A stretch of DNA of 64,000 nt, from positions 8,327,653-8,391,652 of the forward strand of contig CM043868.1 in the NCBI GenBank assembly GCA_023846275.1, written 5' to 3'. The notes under the pieces were generated by a model, which was not told where the DNA came from, did not search any database, and worked only from the letters and a program-made list of their open reading frames with translations. Both the position numbers and the translations under genes were made by a program. How positions within the stretch are numbered: position 1 is the stretch's first letter; each line of letters starts with the position of its first letter. This DNA comes from Vanilla planifolia (taxonomy: Eukaryota > Streptophyta > Magnoliopsida > Asparagales > Orchidaceae). Below are positions 37,051 to 49,080 of the stretch, one piece after another.

Positions 37051-37379
37051 TTCAAAATATAAGATTCAACGTAAAACCCTAAACCATTGCTTATGTCACT
37101 TATGTCATTATTTGTACTTATCAATCAAAATACTTGTACCTTATGATATATCATGATCATATTCCATTTTTTGTAATTTATTAATTATATAGGAAGGCAC
37201 AAACCATGAAAATAATTGATTGACCATGGTAACTATCTACATTGAAGTTATTCCAAGGTCCCACAATAATCTTACTTTAGAGCTAACTACAACAAAAATT
37301 ACAATCATTAATGAAAAAGAAACTAGAACAATAGAGTGAGAGAGTTTTTGGTGAGAATGAGAAAAGGAATGTACAAAAA

Positions 37380-37990
37380 ATACTTCCTTCATAAGAGATT
37401 TAATTATATATTTTTAATAGTATAAAAAGAGTATTTTGGTTTATACACATGCTTTTCTTTTATATTTTACTCAAAATAATATAAAGCTTACCAAAATCCA
37501 CATCTACTCCATCTATGTGTAGAAATTATGCACATAGACTACCATTGCTGCACCTACTATGTGTGTATGATTCATGTTTTGGTAACAGTTAATGCACACT
37601 TCACCTATTGTGCAAGTATATATATAAGTCTAGGTGCTATGTCATTTATAGGATTGGTCAATTGGGCACATAATTCTACACAAATGTGGGTCTTTCAAGT
37701 GCATTGGTTCATTACATGCATTGGTTTGTCACTAGACAATCAGTTGTGCACGTACAATTTTTCTTCCACCAATTTCCCACATGCATGATTCATTGTGAGT
37801 GTAGTGTCATGCACGTGCTTTGACACATTCAGCTTACTATGAGATGTTATTCTTATGTCAAACATACCATGGGTATCTTGTATGCCACGTATGCTGTTCC
37901 TAGATACACAATGATTTAACCAATTTCCTACATGGAAGGTCATTTTCTTCTTCAAGGTTTCCTTGATATTAAAGGTTCAATTTCTTATTA
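37380..37990 (+). repeat. GT/CATG-rich dispersed repeat, copy 1
   Basis: An A/T-rich front (GAGTATTTTGGTTTATAC...AAAATCCACATCTACTCC) passes into a stretch unusually rich in CATG, CACA and GTGC. It ends with ACATGGAAGGTCATTTTCTTCTTCAAGG. The same order of blocks is found at 40,580-41,215. An 86-codon ORF (37,528-37,788) lies inside and is not supported as a gene. Confidence 0.6.
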
Positions 37991-38251
37991 GATCATGAAT
38001 AGATCCTCTAATCATATGCCTCTTTGTATAAGTATGACTTGATTCTCCAATTGTAGCTTAGTCAATCTAGAATAGATCCCTTGATCATAAGCCTCTTCTT
38101 TTAGGGGTTTGTGCCTGTTAAATCTTTTTCAAATATAACTAGATTCATCAACTTTATTGATTTTTCTTTACATCAAAGTCTTCAAATTTGTTAAAGACTA
38201 AGTTGGATGAATTAATATTAACACTTATTGATGCTATATCACCATAGGTAG

Positions 38252-39450
38252 TGTAATATCCCAAAAATAAAGGGTATTATTTAAATGACTATTTTGAGAC
38301 TTATAATTTATAAGGTGATTAATTTCATGGAAAACTAATAATTATGATTAGTTGGAGCATTAAAGAGAGAGAAGAAAAATTAAAGATATCAAAGGATATA
38401 AATAAATATGTTAAATAATTATTTCATGATTTTAAGGACTTTTGTTGATTTATTAAATTTTTCACAAAACTCATATAATGAGCAAAAAGAAGCCATGACT
38501 CATTGGAAATTTAGAAAATGAATTAAGGAGGTATTAGGAACTTATTGGTACTAAAACAATGAAAACTTATGGTGTATGTACCTCAAAAAATGATCAGAGA
38601 TTTTTAGGAATTAAATAATAACTTTTTTATAGTTAAAAAATTCTAAAAATTATTAAAAGCATCAATTAAAGTAATATAATTATACTATTTGGAAATTATA
38701 AAACATATAAAGAGGTTAGCACTAAAATACTCATAGCATAAAAAGTGTTACGAAGGCCAAACATCAAAAAGAAGAAATAGTAAACTAATTAATAAAGAAT
38801 TTTTAGATTTGGAAAATGAATAAAAACATTCAACGAAGCTAGAATAATGTGAAACTCGATTGAAGAATATAATTCATTAAGAAGAATCAAAGAAAATTTG
38901 TTAACAAATTTTGGAGGTCATTATAATAAAAAAATATTTAAGAAATATTAAAATTACTAAAGTTTGAATTAAATAAAATTTAATTTTTCACATACCAAAA
39001 TTCCTAAAACTTAAACAATGAATGGAAGACAATTACAAGTGATACAAACAATCAAAATCAAGGACAAGTTTGGTAAAGAGAGAGGAAGAGTTGGAAAATT
39101 GAATGAAAGCATCCATTGGTAGAATTTGAAACTAGGGGAGAGGAAGAGACACAAGGAGGCAAAGAATCAACCAAAGGTATATAAAAGGACTCAATTAAGC
39201 AGCCTTATAAGAGATTTAGAAACTTGAGGAAAATATTTTTCAAATCATCATGAGCAACCAAAGGAGAGAGATAGAGAGAGAGAAGAGAAAGGAAGGGAAG
39301 AACCAATATAAGAAATTTGAGGAAATTCCTTGTATGACTCAAAAAGGGAAATAAAAGGATTAAAGGTTCATGAAGGGTAATTTTACAACAAGCTCAGTTG
39401 ATGGCATGACCACCATAATCAAGAAATCGAGTTAGGCATTCTTATATACC
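38252..39450 (+). repeat. Tekay-type LTR, possibly solo (right end approximate)
   Basis: It starts TGTAATATCCCAAAAATAAAGGG, the form expected for Tekay/Del LTRs. It shares collinear blocks with the copy at 31,218 and has a GA-rich block near 39,265-39,300. No primer-binding site or gag follows, which suggests a solo or truncated LTR. Confidence 0.55.
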
Positions 39451-40579
39451 ATATGTGCACCTAATTTATATGATGATGAAAGCTTTTTAGAGACTTAGGA
39501 ATAAAAAAAAGTTGAAAAGCTGATTAAGACATGATTTAATACTTGCTTCAACTGCTCTACTTATGGTTCCTATAAGCTTTACATGTGTTTCATGCTTGTT
39601 GTATTAGTATTAGTGGACTTTTATTAGAAAAAATCTCATGTTAATTAAAGGGGTTTCATGGGTGATTCTTGTGTGAATGCAAATGATATTTACATACACA
39701 TTGATCTTGGTTGAGAATGTTATGTTTTGCTTCACTTTCTTATCAATAGGAACTTAATTTATCAATATAACTTAGCATTACATTAGAGTCAGTTGTATCT
39801 TTTGACATGAACATTAGATTAAATAAAAGAAACAAAATAAAAAAAGATTTAATATAGGATTCCTTATGAGGAAAATTTGATTCATCTAGTGAGCAGATAA
39901 AGGTTGTTATAAAGCTTAAAGAGGCCCATGTTAGTGCATCCCATGCTTTATCTATTATCACATTAAAAAGTAATAAAAAATTGATTAAAAGGTGAGAGTA
40001 CATCATATTATTTACTAAAGTATCATTGAATGTATTTAGATTGGATGAGACCCATCAGAGTGTTTTTTTTATAATAAGATGAGTGAAATTAAAGTAACAA
40101 AAAAATTTATAAACTTAAAGATAAATGAACCATTAATAATAATGAAAAGACAAAGTGATCAATGAAAATAATAAATGGACAATGAGATTACATAAAGACA
40201 TATAGTGAGAGTATTTTATTTTTATACTTGTTTACATGATTAGTCTTATTATGTTGCACATCCTTTGAAGTGTTTTTTGACCCAACATATGACATGACCT
40301 AAAGATGTAATGTTTTACATATACTATATAGTCATATTGACCAAAACCTCTCCAGTATTATGCTTTACTTTCTTCATTTGCTCTCCAACTCTCTTTTTTT
40401 AGTCTTTATCATCAGCATCAAATTGAAACTCTTTAATATTAAAATATGATTTCTTTATAAGGTGTATAATTTTAAGCCCTTCATAATATACCTTCTTTTA
40501 AAATTATGATAATAAAATCAAGTGCAAATGATAAAAAAAAGTAGAGGAATAAAGTGAATTAGGGAGTTTTCATGTCAAA
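39451..40579. other. AT-rich DNA, no gene recognised
   Basis: An 87-codon minus-strand ORF at 39,743-40,006 has no recognisable motif and ordinary AT-rich codon content. I see no RNA gene or repeat boundary. Confidence 0.45.
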
Positions 40580-41215
40580 AACTAGGAATTAAGAAAAATG
40601 CCCCTTCATATGAGGTTCATTATATATTTATCGTAGTACAACAGGGGTATTTTAGCTTATCCTCTTGTATTTCTTTAATTTTCTTCATGTTTTGATAAAA
40701 AAATATAAGAATTACTAAAATCTACACTTTTTTCTCTTATGTTTTGAAATTTTGTGTTTAGATTATTGTTGTTGTACTTACCACACCTACTAGTGAATCA
40801 CATATTGACAATGAGTCTCACACACTACATCTATAACATGGGTAGGTGAACGTTTGTAAACTTTGTATGATTGGCTAGCTTAGTTAGTTCTGTAAGTTGT
40901 TCTATGCATGCATGGGTTTGCCCATGATGCCATGCATCGATGTACCACACATAAGTCTACCACACACCAATCTATTGCATATTGGTTTGTTGCATAGTAA
41001 TTAACTAAATGCATGTGGTTTGCTACTCACTTAGTTCAATATGCCATGGGTGGTTGTGTGTGCAATGCGACACACATGCTCTACCACACTTGACTTCTTG
41101 TGGTGCATGATTCACATGTGCAATGAATGCCCCACATGTAATGATGATATTTTCCAAATGGAAAGGTCATCATCCTTTTTGAAGTCTCATCCATGATGCA
41201 TGGTTGAATTTATTT
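40580..41215 (+). repeat. GT/CATG-rich dispersed repeat, copy 2
   Basis: It is collinear with 37,380-37,990. GGGTATTTTAGCTTATCC and AAAATATAAGAATTACTAAAATCTACAC come first, then a CATG/CACAC-rich middle with GCATGCATGGGTTTGCCCATG near 40,906. CAAATGGAAAGGTCATCATCC closes it near 41,155. Confidence 0.6.
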
Positions 41216-41544
41216 TTAGAATATAAATACATCCCTTGCACATATGATTAAAGTGAATAAATTAAAAGAAAAATATAAGAAAATGCAAATGGAAAACACA
41301 TAATTGGAAGGAAAAGAAAATAAAATATCATATGGCACATTTGACCCAAGAGGGTGAGTAGTTACATGGAATGGGGACTTCACTAGCAAGGAGTGGCTTC
41401 TAGTAAATCTATAAGAGAACAAAAGTTAGAATGGATTGGTTTATAAAAAGAAATGGCAAGGAAAAAAGCTTTTCTCACTATAAACATGCCCATTTGTGCT
41501 TGGGTTGAGATATGAATTCATGTGCCAATACATGTGATAAATTT

Positions 41545-41910
41545 GGTTTGGTCAATGATGATGATGGTTACCATTATAAGGGTGTAATTCTTACCCATTA
41601 AATAAGATAGAATTAGTGATGACAATCTTAACGATGATGTGACTCTTTCCTCCAAGTACCTTGTAGTTCTTTGGTCTAAGACGATAATGATCACCATCAT
41701 GATAGTATGACTCTTACTCTAATATTGAGACAAGAGTGATGATAAAAACCATGATAAGAGTGTGACACCTATACTTTGGTCTCTTGTATTGCTTTCAATC
41801 AGAGATGATGATGATTAATATAATAAGGGTGTGATTCTTAAACTATGGACCTTTAATATTAATACATGGTATTATATTTGGTCAAGGATAATGATAATCA
41901 TCACTAAAAA
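41545..41910 (+). repeat. Degenerate minisatellite, period about 55-85 bp
   Basis: Six imperfect units each begin with a GATGAT/GATAAT core, followed by ACCAT.ATAAGRGTGTGACTCTTA. Unit cores start at about 41,555, 41,615, 41,679, 41,733, 41,801 and 41,884. TTTGGTC recurs between several units. Confidence 0.65.
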
Positions 41911-42454
41911 TTTGCCTCCTATTTTCAAGACTTAATTAGAAGTAATCAACAAAAGGAAAATAAGAAATAGAGGAAAAGAAAAAGAAAATCTACTGAGTAT
42001 TACAAATAACAAAGAGATGTCTTAAAAAATAAGGAAAAAAGATGAAAAAAATAAGATCATAAATATGAAAATTATAGTCGAGTCCATTGTATTTAGTATG
42101 TGCATGGGTTTAACATTATTTTATAATCTTTATTCTATATTAATTATTTGTTTATATCTATTAGAATTTTATTACTACATCTTTTTATTTGGGTTTTCTG
42201 TTTACTAAGTTGGTGGTATATTAATGCATACATATTTTCTATAGGTTAGCACTCTACATTCAAGGATTCATTAGGGATATGAGTTGAGTTGTTTTTTATT
42301 TGTAATTCAATTTATATACATATGTGATAGCCATTTGATTATAGCTTTGTAAACCTTTATGCTATTTATATATTTTAAATCAAAATCGTAATGTAACTTA
42401 TATATTAGTTAAATACATTGGATGGGAAAAAATAATGTGTAAATAGTATGCTAC

Positions 42455-42620
42455 AAATAAAAAAAATTAAAAACAAAAAATAAAAAATAAAAAAAATAAA
42501 AAAAACTCTAGTCATATCAAGTTGTGATCATTTCCAACTTAAACTAAATAAAAAAGAATATTATAAACGCAAACATAAAAAAGCAAAAAAAAAAAAAAAA
42601 AAGAGTAAAAAAAGATTTAA
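42455..42620 (+). repeat. A-rich low-complexity tracts
   Basis: Runs of A with occasional T or C occur at 42,459-42,507, and an A run of nearly 20 is at about 42,584-42,602. It directly precedes the CpG-retaining island. Confidence 0.8.
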
Positions 42621-42739
42621 AAAAATTGCACTATAAAATGCTAAAAATAGAGTTTAATCCTACTTAGTTGGGCTCAAATGCAACACAACCTTTATAGATT
42701 TTATTCAATATACACCATAACATTATGCCATTAATTTTA

Positions 42740-43440
42740 AAGCACAAGCTTGCGTTTGTTATTTCTCTGGAATAATCGAGAAATCAGTTACCTCTTCTTC
42801 TTGCTTATCATAGGAATTGTTATGAAATATCTAATAACTCTCTCCGCAGACAAAGGACTAGTAATTGCCAAGGCCTTTGATTCATGCACAAGGAACTAGT
42901 CATGTATATAGCTTACCATCAACAGTTTGACAGAGCACTTGATACTAAGTGAGGTCATGCAATGCTGTAGCAATGATCCGTCTTCTCCAAAGGTCCCATG
43001 CAAAGTCCCTAGAAAAGCTATTCGACAATGCTCTGATAAAATCTAATGGCGGCTGCAGGATTACATTCAACGGTGGTGATTGAGGAAATTACCGCTCGTC
43101 TCCTTCCTCCCATTTGCTGCCAAGCAAGCCATCTCCGTTAGTGCCTGAGAGAACAAGGTAAGAAAAAGACGGGCAGTAGATTAAAATGGTTAAATATTTA
43201 GGCATAATTGTTGATTCTGTGACGCATTGATGCTTGGAAGGTTGGCCGCTCGTCAAATGGATCAAAGGTATTGAAAAGAGAAGCGAATCTTGGTTGCGCA
43301 AAGGGGAATAAGCTTTTTAGGCAAATGGATGGATGGTGAGAACGCTCATCCTTTTCGTTGAGTGGAAGAGTTAATTGCATTTAATATATATAGGTGCTTT
43401 ATGTGCACACCAAAGGTGGTGGAGGAATAAGATTAGGGTA
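42740..43440. other. CpG-retaining island, possible small gene or gene remnant
   Basis: This stretch has normal base composition and intact CpGs, unlike everything around it. Both strands carry gene-like signals. Minus: a TATA-like CTATATATATT at 43,385-43,395, and a long pyrimidine tract ending CTCTCAG near 43,151 like a splice acceptor. Plus: AACAAG|GTAAGA (donor form) near 43,157, CTTTTTAG|GCAAATGG (acceptor form) near 43,320, and a 31-codon frame beginning ATGGCGGCTGCAGG near 43,046. No frame is open beyond about 70 codons and I recognise no protein family. It could be exons of a small or non-coding transcript, or a truncated gene. Confidence 0.4.
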
Positions 43441-45074
43441 GGATGTTTAGGGCTTTTAGGCAAGAACTTTAATCCTATGTAAACAGTTCTTATAGGCATA
43501 TTATTCATTCACAACAAATATACTTTACATGTAGCTTAATAATGCTAAGGTTGGTTCTAACCATCTTTCTATATAGAACAGGAGTAGAATTGAAGTGGAA
43601 GGTCTTGGATTGCTTTATTGACAACATAGTATCTTCTTAAAGCTAAACAAAAATAATTAATTAATCTAAAAGGAGTTTTTGAAAGTATTGTGTTTTTATA
43701 ACTATGCTAAATGTTCATCAAGACTAACCTATTAAAGTGGAAAGTTGACTCTAAATGTTAAAAAAAATCTTCAAAAATCATTTTTTGAGAAGATACAAAT
43801 TACATTAATCCCAATTCCATCAACCCTCGAATAGTAATGAGGGCTAAGTAGTAATAATCATGTCAACATTTTTGCTAGAAATAGACTTATAAGTGTCCAA
43901 TTTAAAAGGAGAGGGGGTACCTCCCTTAAAGCTTTATTAACAATTTCTATTGTTAGTGAGTGTAGAGCCAATTGTGAGGGGAGAGATTGAAATGAGAAAG
44001 TGCATTGGAGAAACAAGAGAGAGATTAGGAATCTTCTTCCTCAATGTTTAATTCCTAGCATACTTTTGTCTTTCTAATAGCATAGAAGATTTGGAGACAT
44101 TATAGACACCAATGAGTAGAGAGTGAAAAGAGAAGTAATGAAGAAGTAAGAGGGATGATGATTCTTCTTCCCCCTTAGTGTTTCAACACAAACATGTTTC
44201 TAAACTTCCAACACTACAAAAGATGTGAGGGAACCAATCTAATGGGTTTAAGCAACAATTTTGTCATGAGTTTTGCTAACCTAATTTTCAATATCCCAAT
44301 TTTCTCTCAAAGGCTATTATGTTTATTATCATATTCTACATATCAGATCAATTTGGTATTAGCATGACCCATAAGTTGATAAACCAAATATCGAGATATT
44401 ATTCCCCAAAGAATTAACTCCAACCTATAGCTTATCACCACATTAGCTACAATAAAAATGATATTTGAATAAGAAATTCCGTTTTAATTTCCTTTTTGGA
44501 AGGACTCTTACATATTCATAGTAATGCAATAAACTCAATAAGAAGAGATAAGCTTGAACATGGAGTTGATACTTGAAGGAAAAAAAGGAGCAAAGCATTT
44601 TTATGGATATTCAAGAAAAAGAAGTCATATCTAGGAGTCAAGGCATCACATTCTTTGTAAGCATTTCATAATTACTTGAACCCCTCATGTTGATTTTTAA
44701 AATTCATTTTGTTCACTTGTCATTTGTTAATTTCTATCTATTTTCTAATGAAGCTACATCTGCTCTTGTAAAACTTCTAAGGTTTGTTGTAGTCAAAGAA
44801 GATAATAACACGATCAATCCTATCAATATAATGGTTTCTCCCTAATTGGATTTTTTTCATTTTAAAAACCTGGCCTATGCCATTTATCCTTAATATTTAA
44901 ATCTTTTATGAAATGTATAACCTAAATAAGAAGTAAGTCACTACTAACAAATATGAGTCTCATAATAATAAATACTAAAAGATTTATTTTTTTCTTCAAC
45001 ATCTTTTGAGAGCCATCCATGGGAATGGTAGGAAAACAAAAAGTACAAATAGCTAAATCATGCACTAAGGCATT
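43441..45074. other. AT-rich DNA around the 140-bp tandem, no gene recognised
   Basis: Apart from the two-copy tandem, I see no coding block, LTR terminus or RNA gene here. Confidence 0.45.
43985..44230 (+). repeat. Two-copy imperfect tandem repeat, period about 140 bp
   Basis: GAGATTGAAATGAGAAAG...AATCTTCTTCCTC...TTTGTCTTTCTAA is followed about 140 bases later by GAGAGTGAAAAGAGAAGT...GATTCTTCTTCCCCC...TGTTTCTAAACTTCC. Confidence 0.45.
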
Positions 45075-45122
45075 GAAGCAGGACATGCTACATCAATAAG
45101 ATGGCTTCAAGCTTACTAAAGA

Positions 45123-45184
<62 letters not shown>

Positions 45185-45975
45185 GGAGATGACCAAGGAG
45201 TTTAATTTATTATTATGCATTTAGTGTTTTGTAATAAGTTTAACAAAATTTGTAACTATTAAGTTATTTTACTTTTTATAAGTATGAGTAATTAAGTTAT
45301 TTGGTTAATTACTTAATCTAGTGATTTAGAGACAAGAAGGAATTTCTCATCTAGGTGATACTTTGAAATAACTCTTATCCATGAGACTCATTTCAAGGAA
45401 AGATAATTCCAATAGCTAGTTTTTTTATTTTTATTTTTTTATTCTTATTAAAAAGTATCATGTGTGTAACTTCAACTTAGAATGGACAAAAATGTAAATG
45501 ATCTAAAAAAATGGAACCTTGAAGAGTCGTTCCTAAAAGAGCATAAGCCTACTACTAACATAAAAAGTTACCCCCACCTCTCTTCTCTTTTCTCTCTCCT
45601 CTCTCCTTATGTTCATTTAGTCTTGCATCTCATGTCGAGAACTAAAATGCTATCATAACTAAAGATTTAATCTTAACCCTTCAATCTAATCCAATTGCCC
45701 ACATAACTCCAAGTCTTCTCCTTTCTTTCTTAACTCTAACTTTAAATGCTACCTACATCTCTTCCTTCACTCAATCTCATAATCAATTGTCCTTCAAACC
45801 CTCATTATAACCCCACTTCAAAGGCTAATCTTTGTTACCCATATTTCTTTCTCTACACCTTCTCCCTCCTAAATCTTTACATGATTAGAAGTTTTCCCTA
45901 ATCATATTATGATTTTTCTTTTGCATATGAAGTCTTAGATCCTTAATTGAAGGTACTATCATAAAATTCTCCTTT
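45075..45975 (+). repeat. LTR-like direct repeat, left copy
   Basis: It is collinear with 46,622-47,510 over about 0.9 kb. Shared blocks are TACATCAATAAGAT, AACTATTAAGTTATTTTACTTTTTAT, AACTCTTATCCA, TTCAACTTAGAATGGA, CCTTGAAGAG, TCTTCCTTCACTCA and CTTAGATCCTTAATTGAAGG. A TATA-like ACATAAAAAG (45,559) precedes a pyrimidine-rich leader, the layout of an LTR. A TA microsatellite has expanded inside this copy. Confidence 0.75.
45125..45181 (+). repeat. (TA)n microsatellite, about 57 bp
   Basis: Uninterrupted TA dinucleotides inside the left LTR-like copy; absent from the right copy. Confidence 0.95.
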
Positions 45976-46621
45976 CACCATTCTAAATTTTTTTTTAGAG
46001 CATCCAATCATGATAATTCACAATGATCCAAGTCACCATCTAATCAATCCAAACAATCCCTACATTACTAGATCATGCCCACTACTACCTCTTCTTGGAG
46101 TAGGAGCATAGACACTACTTGCACTAGCTGCATTTGTTGTGCACACTCGTACCTCTACATGTTACACCACAACATCTAAACTTCAGGTATTTAATACTAT
46201 GAGGTTGATATGAAACAAATTTGATTATAGATATGAAAGAATAATAACTCTTTAACATGGAATGTACCTTGGCATTTCATGCCTTGGCATCTCAATTTAC
46301 TTCTATTACCCAAGTGGTTCATATACTGAGTTGGAAGGGTTGCTTGCATGCCTCCCTTGCTTTCAAATTGATGCTTACATTATTTAAAGCTTCTACATGG
46401 CATGCTACCAAAGATGCAACTATCTTTACAAACCCTAGCACTAAAAAAAATTGGCTAAGCCTAAACCTTGATTGAATTAGACTAATTCTAAGCTTTTTTG
46501 TACCCTAGTTTGGAGGTACCTTTTAGTCTTCATTTTAAAGGAATTGTTCATGAATTAACACCCAAAATGCTTGAGAAGTACTTAGCGTTCAACTATATAA
46601 AATAAAGGTTTTTTTAAGATA
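45976..46621. other. Internal segment between the LTR-like repeats
   Basis: About 650 bases, with a 72-codon ORF (46,257-46,475) that carries no known motif. No clear primer-binding site was found at the left edge. Confidence 0.4.
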
Positions 46622-47510
46622 AGAGAGAACTAATGTAGGATAGGTTACATCAATAAGATAACTTAAAACTCTTTAGAATTTTTTAAGTTATTTATTTGTT
46701 TAACTTTTGTGGAGCTAATTTAGAGTTTAATTTATTTTTGTACCTTTAACATGTTATAATAAGCTTAAAAAATTTATAATTATTAAGTTATTTTACTTTT
46801 TATGGGTTTAAGTATTTAAGTTACTTAAGTTTTTTTTATTGTAAGACATGAAAGGATTTCCCTTCTAGGTATCACCTTTGAAGAAACTCTTATCCAAGTG
46901 CTGATTCCATGGAGAGATAACATCTAGTGCCACTTCCTTAAGACTACTTCTATCCTTTTGGATTTCTTATTATTTCAAAATATATTGTATATAAATTCAA
47001 CTTGGAATGAATGAAAATGTAGGTGATTTTGATGAACAAAGTGAAGCCTTGGAGAGCTTGTGTTTAGAAGAACACTTGTGTCTAAAAGAGCACAATCTTG
47101 CTAATATAAAAGGAATCATACTAGTAGATTAAAAAGTTAATTTTCCTTTTCTTCTTTATCCTCTCTCAAATGTCATGGCTAAAGCCCCATTGTGATTCAA
47201 GAATTAATCTCAACATACCATTTTATCTAATGACCCACATGATCTCAAGCCTTTAAACTTTTTCTTTTGTTACCCCAATCCTAGCTACCACCTCTATTTC
47301 TTCCTTCACTCATTCCCATGGCCAACTTTCCTCCAAAACACCCTCATTCTATTCTCCACATCAAAAGCTCCTCATCCTTATGCATATTTATCTCTTTATA
47401 CATTTTCCTCTCTTAAATCTCTACATGGTTGGAACTTTTTCCTCATGGAAACCCATTCTTCTTCCTCTTAATGAGTCTTAGACCCTTAGTTGAAGGATCT
47501 CATTATAACT
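46622..47510 (+). repeat. LTR-like direct repeat, right copy
   Basis: It opens TGTAGGATAGGTTACATCAATAAG and follows the left copy in order. It has TATATAAAAGG-like sequence at 47,103-47,112 ahead of the pyrimidine-rich part. Only about 0.65 kb of sequence separates the copies. It carries no recognisable gag or pol, so the pair may be a small non-autonomous LTR element or two tandem solo LTRs. Confidence 0.75.
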
Positions 47511-48223
47511 CTATCCTAGGGTGTGTTAACCTTTATTGCTACTTCCTTTACCAAAGCTTAATGCTCATTATCACCTTAGATGTGTGCCACAATGTGATCC
47601 ATGCTCGCAATTACAATATTCCTTTTAAGCTTGCACCTTGACATCTATCTCCTCAACAACCTGATCTACTTTCTTTGTGCAAATGCCTATGCTATCAAAT
47701 TTGTAGGGCCACCATTGTGGAGACCAAAACCCAACGTTTCCTAGGTTTAGTATCATGACATTTAATTCTTTTTGTTTCACCTTTAGTTTAGAAAACACAT
47801 TTTATTTGTTAAAGCCATGGTACTCAATTTTATGAAACCATTTGCATGCTTAACTTGAAACCATATTTCAAATCCCATAACAATTTTGTAAATTATTTTA
47901 ACATTTCAAATGAAACAAAGATAAAACCTTTTCTTTGAAAAACAATACCTTTCATATAACATTGTTCTCACATCTCTTTTAGAAATAAGTTCCAAACAAT
48001 ACAATAGATATATTTTAGCACATGCCCATTTACTAAAATAAAAATAAAGTACTAATGTTGCAACTACACATGTGATAATAAAACAATAGCCTCTAATTCA
48101 AATACACATGATGCTACACTCATTGGTCCTTAGTAGATTTGTACTGAGCCTCGTTATGACCTAAAAGTGTTAGACTAAAAGTAGACTAAGCTAACCATCA
48201 CTAACTCAATTTTAAAAATTATG

Positions 48224-48262
<39 letters not shown>

Positions 48263-49080
48263 GTTGATATTATATGCTGAGTTAAATCAAGAAATATGAC
48301 AATTTCAATAACATGTAAAGTGCATATAAATAAAAGTTTTTCTATTTAAATCACATAATCTTCATTGTTAGAATCCATGTAATTGTTTTATTTTTTCATT
48401 TATTTATTCATTTCACTTTTTTTTTAGTTTCTTCTAAGAAAATAGTATTTTGCTATTTAATTTAAGTTTAATTTTACCTCCAAAACATGTCATTTTGATT
48501 GATGACCCATATCTAGAAACAATCATTCCAAAATGAGAGTTTTAATTATTTACCATCTCTTAAGCATATTCTAGATAATAATGCCACTTTTGGAATGTAT
48601 CATTCCAAATTGTGGCTTTCAAGTTATATGCGATCATTTCCAACTAACTCTTATTCTTACTCCTTTTTTTGTTTCCATTATTTTCCCTTCAATCAATAAC
48701 TCAACATGTTCTTTGAATAACCATCCTCATATTTCACATTTAAAAAGCATGTTATTCCATTAATCAAGAAATTGTAAACATTATGATGAGACAATATGAA
48801 TAAATAATATGTTGAATTAAATTTAAGAAAATATCATGTTGAACAATTATTAGTGAACATCGCAACACAAGCATGAATAATAATCATCGTTAAGAAGGAA
48901 TAAATTTGGATCATTCCTTATTAGGTTGACAAACAATAAGCAATAGTGCATCAAGTAGATATATATAAGTTCAAAGCCTATCTACCTTAATATTCTCTTA
49001 GTAGTGGTCACATTGTGAATTGGATTACTAATTTGTAAAATTTCTCCTTCACTTCTCAGTTGCTACAATACTACTTAGTA
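47511..49080. other. AT-rich DNA with a TA tract, no gene recognised
   Basis: An imperfect (TA)n tract covers 48,226-48,260. The rest has short ORFs only and no recognised repeat terminus. Confidence 0.5.
48226..48260 (+). repeat. (TA)n microsatellite, about 35 bp
   Basis: Uninterrupted TA dinucleotides. Confidence 0.9.

Noticed and set aside
43089..43301. A 70-codon minus-strand protein gene in the CpG-retaining island
   Set aside because: It reads through a pyrimidine tract that looks like a splice acceptor and carries no family motif; reported as an ambiguous island instead of a coding gene.
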